From contig NZ_RQFY01000004.1 of assembly GCF_004769555.1 (NCBI RefSeq), positions 1,674,001-1,738,000 on the forward strand: a DNA stretch of 64,000 nt, read 5' to 3'. Below the pieces are notes generated by a model that ran no database searches, was not told the origin of the DNA, and saw only the letters and a list, made by a program, of their open reading frames with translations. Below are positions 61,699-64,000 of this stretch, piece after piece. Source of the stretch: Leptospira koniambonensis (GTDB lineage Bacteria; Spirochaetota; Leptospiria; Leptospirales; Leptospiraceae). Within the stretch, counting starts at the first letter, position 1; each line of letters opens with the position of its first letter. The position numbers were made by a program, and so were the translations under genes.

Positions 61699-62125
61699 GA
61701 CCGGTTTGCCAGTGATCATCTTGTCCTCGTTAGTTTCGATTTCGGTTTTCTGTTCTAAAAGAGAACCGATATTTCCTGAATTCGGGAGAGAACTTTGCGC
61801 ACATTGTTCCATGGCAATCGTAGACAAACGTTTTCATGCGCAGCTATTAACCGAAAAGGGAAGAAGATACTATTTCGATTCAATTGAATGTTCTCATTCT
61901 TTCAAGAAGTCCGCTAGATATTCATCCGGATCTGTTTGGTTTGCAGATTTTGAAAATCCGGACAAAATGATTTCTGAAGATATAGCCGTATTAGTCAGTT
62001 CGTCAGAACTGCGTTCCCCTATGGGAGAAGGACTTGCTGCATTTTCCTCAATAGATCGAGCAAAAGAATTTCTGAATACACATAAAGGCTCTATCTGGAG
62101 TCGAAACAATGAAAAAGATCATTGA
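61685..62125 (+). CDS. nosL: NosL copper-binding lipoprotein
   Basis: A 146-residue exported copper chaperone for the CuZ centre of NosZ. The signal peptide ends with VSISVFC (Cys23). The copper-binding motif is CAHCSMAI with Cys38, Cys41 and Met43, followed by the family strand HAQLLTEKGRRYYFDSIEC. The ATG at 61685 follows GGAGGGG, a strong ribosome-binding site, and overlaps the previous gene by 14 nt. It fits the expected order nosZ-nosB-nosL-nosD-nosF. Confidence 0.9.
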   Translation: MFRTRTGLPVIILSSLVSISVFCSKREPIFPEFGRELCAHCSMAIVDKRFHAQLLTEKGRRYYFDSIECSHSFKKSARYSSGSVWFADFENPDKMISEDIAVLVSSSELRSPMGEGLAAFSSIDRAKEFLNTHKGSIWSRNNEKDH

Positions 62126-63401
62126 TTGGCATCCTGAAAATTCTCGGATCAGTTTTGGATATTCACGATTCGTTACAACTTTCTGCTTCTTCTTTTGTTT
62201 AACATCTTCTGATATTTTTTCCAAAGATATAGAAGTATGTAAGGAGAATTGTAAATTTTCTTCCATTCAAACTGCAATTGATTCCGCAAATTCTGGAGAT
62301 ACGATCCGGATCAGAAAAGGTGTCTATCAAGAAGGTATGATATCGATTTCGAAACCATTGGTTTTGGAAGGTTCTAATAGCGTTATCTTAGATGGCAAAA
62401 AAGAAAAACATGTATTAGATATCCGATCGAATAATGTCGTAATTCGCGGATTGAGTATTAGAGGTAGTGGAGTCTCAGATACGTCGGAGTACGCAGGAGT
62501 TCATGCAGAAAATGTAAAGTCATGTTTAATTGAAAATAATGAGTTTGAGGACAATGCATATGCGGTCTATCTGGCAGAAGTAGAAGATTGTACTGTCCGA
62601 GGAAATATATCTTCGGGTAATGCAATAAATGAAGTCTCAGGTGGGAACGGAATCCACCTTTGGTCATCTAAAACGATCAGGATACAAGGGAATGAGTTAA
62701 AAAAACATAGAGATGGGATCTATCTAGAATTTTCGAGTAATCTGAAGATAGAGGAAAATTTTTCACACGATAATATCCGCTACGGAATGCATTTTATGTT
62801 TTCTTCGGACAATGATTTTAGAGGAAATAGGTTTGAGAACAACTCGGCTGGAGTTGCGGTGATGTACAGCAAAAATATTCTGATCGAAAATAACCGCTTC
62901 GAGAATAACTGGGGGGATAGTTCATACGGACTTTTGTTAAAAGAAATCTCAGAGAGTATTCTTACAAAAAACTCATTCGTTCATAATACTGTTGCAATCT
63001 TTGCAGATGGATGCAATCGCAATTATTTTACTCACAATGATCTAAGAGACAACGGATGGGGAGTAAGGATCTTGGGTAATAGTGAATCCAATCAATTTGT
63101 ACAAAACGAATTTAAGGAAAATGTATTCGATATTAGTACAAATACAAAACATACCACGAATTTATTTAAAGAAAATTATTGGGATAGTTACGACGGTTAT
63201 GATCTGGATTTAGACAGATTTGGAGATATTCCCCATAAGCCTGTTCATTTTTTCGGATATTGGGTAGTAGTTTATCCTTTTCTAATGGTTTTATATAACT
63301 CTCCAGTAGTGAATTTTTTACAAGCAATCGAAAAAGCATTTCCGATCGTTACTCCCATAGATCTGGAAGATCCAAAGCCAAGGATGAGGAGTCACGTATG
63401 A
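62109..63401 (+). CDS. nosD: NosD periplasmic copper-processing protein
   Basis: A 430-residue exported right-handed parallel beta-helix protein that, with the NosFY ABC transporter, helps to load copper or sulphur into NosZ. After a leader (residues about 1-38, with a polar start MKKIIDWHPENSR), it has CKFSSIQTAIDSANSGDTIRIRKGVYQEG and many repeated N-x-I/F-x-x-N turns (EDNAYAVYLAEVEDCTVRGN, HDNIRYGMHFMFSSDNDFRGN). The C-terminal hydrophobic helix (YWVVVYPFLMVLYN) may anchor it. It overlaps nosL by 17 nt and nosF by 4 nt. Confidence 0.92.
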   Translation: MKKIIDWHPENSRISFGYSRFVTTFCFFFCLTSSDIFSKDIEVCKENCKFSSIQTAIDSANSGDTIRIRKGVYQEGMISISKPLVLEGSNSVILDGKKEKHVLDIRSNNVVIRGLSIRGSGVSDTSEYAGVHAENVKSCLIENNEFEDNAYAVYLAEVEDCTVRGNISSGNAINEVSGGNGIHLWSSKTIRIQGNELKKHRDGIYLEFSSNLKIEENFSHDNIRYGMHFMFSSDNDFRGNRFENNSAGVAVMYSKNILIENNRFENNWGDSSYGLLLKEISESILTKNSFVHNTVAIFADGCNRNYFTHNDLRDNGWGVRILGNSESNQFVQNEFKENVFDISTNTKHTTNLFKENYWDSYDGYDLDLDRFGDIPHKPVHFFGYWVVVYPFLMVLYNSPVVNFLQAIEKAFPIVTPIDLEDPKPRMRSHV

Positions 63402-64000
63402 TGCAGGTAAAAGATCTGACCGTTCAATATGGAAAATCAATCGCAGTTAAAGGAATTTCCTTCCACGCAGAAGCGGGAAATATTCTTTCTTTGATTGGTC
63501 CCAACGGCTCCGGTAAAAGTTCGGTTCTCAAAAGTATCGTAGGCCTAGTAAACCCAATCTATGGTCGTATAGAATTTAAGGGAGAAGAAGGGCACACTAA
63601 CTCTAATATCGGATATATGCCCCAAGCTCCTTTGTTTCCAAAAAATGTAAAGGTATCCGAGCTTGTAGATTTTTTGAAAAAATTGGAATCTTCCGATCAG
63701 AAAGAATTTCAAGAATTATTTGATCTACTCGGTTTAAAGGATTATGAAAATATAAAGTTTGGATCTTTATCAGGAGGAACAAAGCAAAAAGTAAATATTC
63801 TACAATGTTTTTCGATTCGTAAACCTGTTTACATAGTGGATGAGCCTACTGCGAGTTTGGATCCTTATATTTCGAATCTTTTAAAAGAAATATTATTTAG
63901 AAAAAAGAGAGAAGGGGCCTTGATCGTTTTTTCAACCCATATCTTAAACGAGGTGGAAGAGGTCGCTGATCGTTTTTTACTAATGTCGGAAGGTTCTTTA
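63398..64000 (+). CDS. nosF: NosF ABC transporter ATPase (truncated by window end)
   Basis: The first 201 residues of an ABC ATPase; the gene continues beyond the right edge. Walker A is GPNGSGKS (residues 34-41), the Q-loop is Gln76 in MPQAP, the signature is LSGGT (124-128), Walker B is VYIVDE (144-149) and the switch His is in STHIL. As partner of NosD and (presumably downstream) NosY, it should drive transport needed for CuZ assembly. The ATG at 63398 overlaps the nosD stop; ATG 63401 is equally possible. Confidence 0.92.
   Translation, partial: MMQVKDLTVQYGKSIAVKGISFHAEAGNILSLIGPNGSGKSSVLKSIVGLVNPIYGRIEFKGEEGHTNSNIGYMPQAPLFPKNVKVSELVDFLKKLESSDQKEFQELFDLLGLKDYENIKFGSLSGGTKQKVNILQCFSIRKPVYIVDEPTASLDPYISNLLKEILFRKKREGALIVFSTHILNEVEEVADRFLLMSEGSL

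Noticed and set aside
1..64000. tRNA, rRNA or CRISPR loci
   Set aside because: I looked for tRNA-like cloverleaf ends, rRNA-like conserved blocks and regularly spaced repeats and saw none, but without a covariance search small RNAs cannot be excluded.
1..64000. Insertion sequences or prophage genes
   Set aside because: No transposase, integrase or phage structural gene is recognisable; the accessory character of the lipoprotein array and nos island rests on gene content only.

Overview
The window looks like chromosomal DNA of a spirochaete of the genus Leptospira (moderate GC, roughly 40% by eye). The main reasons are the many small lipoproteins with relaxed spirochaetal lipoboxes, a tandem family resembling the leptospiral DUF1554 proteins, and the overall gene style. 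The species call is inference; a sub-generic placement (intermediate/P2 versus saprophyte) cannot be made from sequence reading alone.

Layout. (1) 1-5681: minus-strand operon purL > LRR lipoprotein > ileS (cut by the window edge), then a flavin reductase, a small membrane protein and an amidase. (2) 5874-9631: ankyrin protein, a solitary N6-adenine DNA methyltransferase with an unusual promoter region, and a MaoC hydratase/MarR regulator pair. (3) 9632-10051: a 420-bp gap rich in inverted repeats, including two copies of TAGAAC-N4-GTTCTG. (4) 10052-22086: complex I operon nuoABCDEF-HJKLMN plus an SseB-like gene. nuoG and nuoI are absent and the junctions leave no room for remnants. (5) 22115-31338: lipoprotein, MAPEG protein, large hybrid histidine kinase, DUF418 protein, organophosphate-type MFS transporter, ThiL and YceI. 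(6) 31418-35794: six tandem paralogous secreted lipoproteins, each with a TTG-type -35 element about 35 nt from its start codon. (7) 35885-49984: housekeeping genes (rplM-rpsI, alaS, YajQ), small exported proteins, a two-gene M16 peptidase operon with an MBL hydrolase and methyltransferase, and a cell-wall amidase with a strongly structured leader. (8) 50099-53743: SGNH hydrolase, FadL-type porin, patatin phospholipase. (9) 53953-64000: an apparently anaerobic island, with a flavoprotein/ThDP-enzyme/membrane-protein operon, a Crp/Fnr regulator, and a clade II (Sec-type) nitrous oxide reductase cluster (cytochrome c, nosZ, nosB-like, nosL, nosD, nosF cut by the edge).

How it fits together. Three FNR-type palindromes (TTGAT-N4-[A/G]TCAA) lie upstream of the flavoprotein operon, the nos operon and the FadL gene, close to the only Crp/Fnr gene in the window. 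The simplest reading is a local oxygen- or N-oxide-responsive regulon that feeds electrons to N2O. Several promoters place their -10 box so near the start codon that the mRNAs should be leaderless or nearly so. The most distinctive signals are the FNR/nos island, the six-gene lipoprotein array, the methyltransferase promoter with clustered GTATAC sites, and the start-codon-sequestering hairpin in front of the amidase gene.
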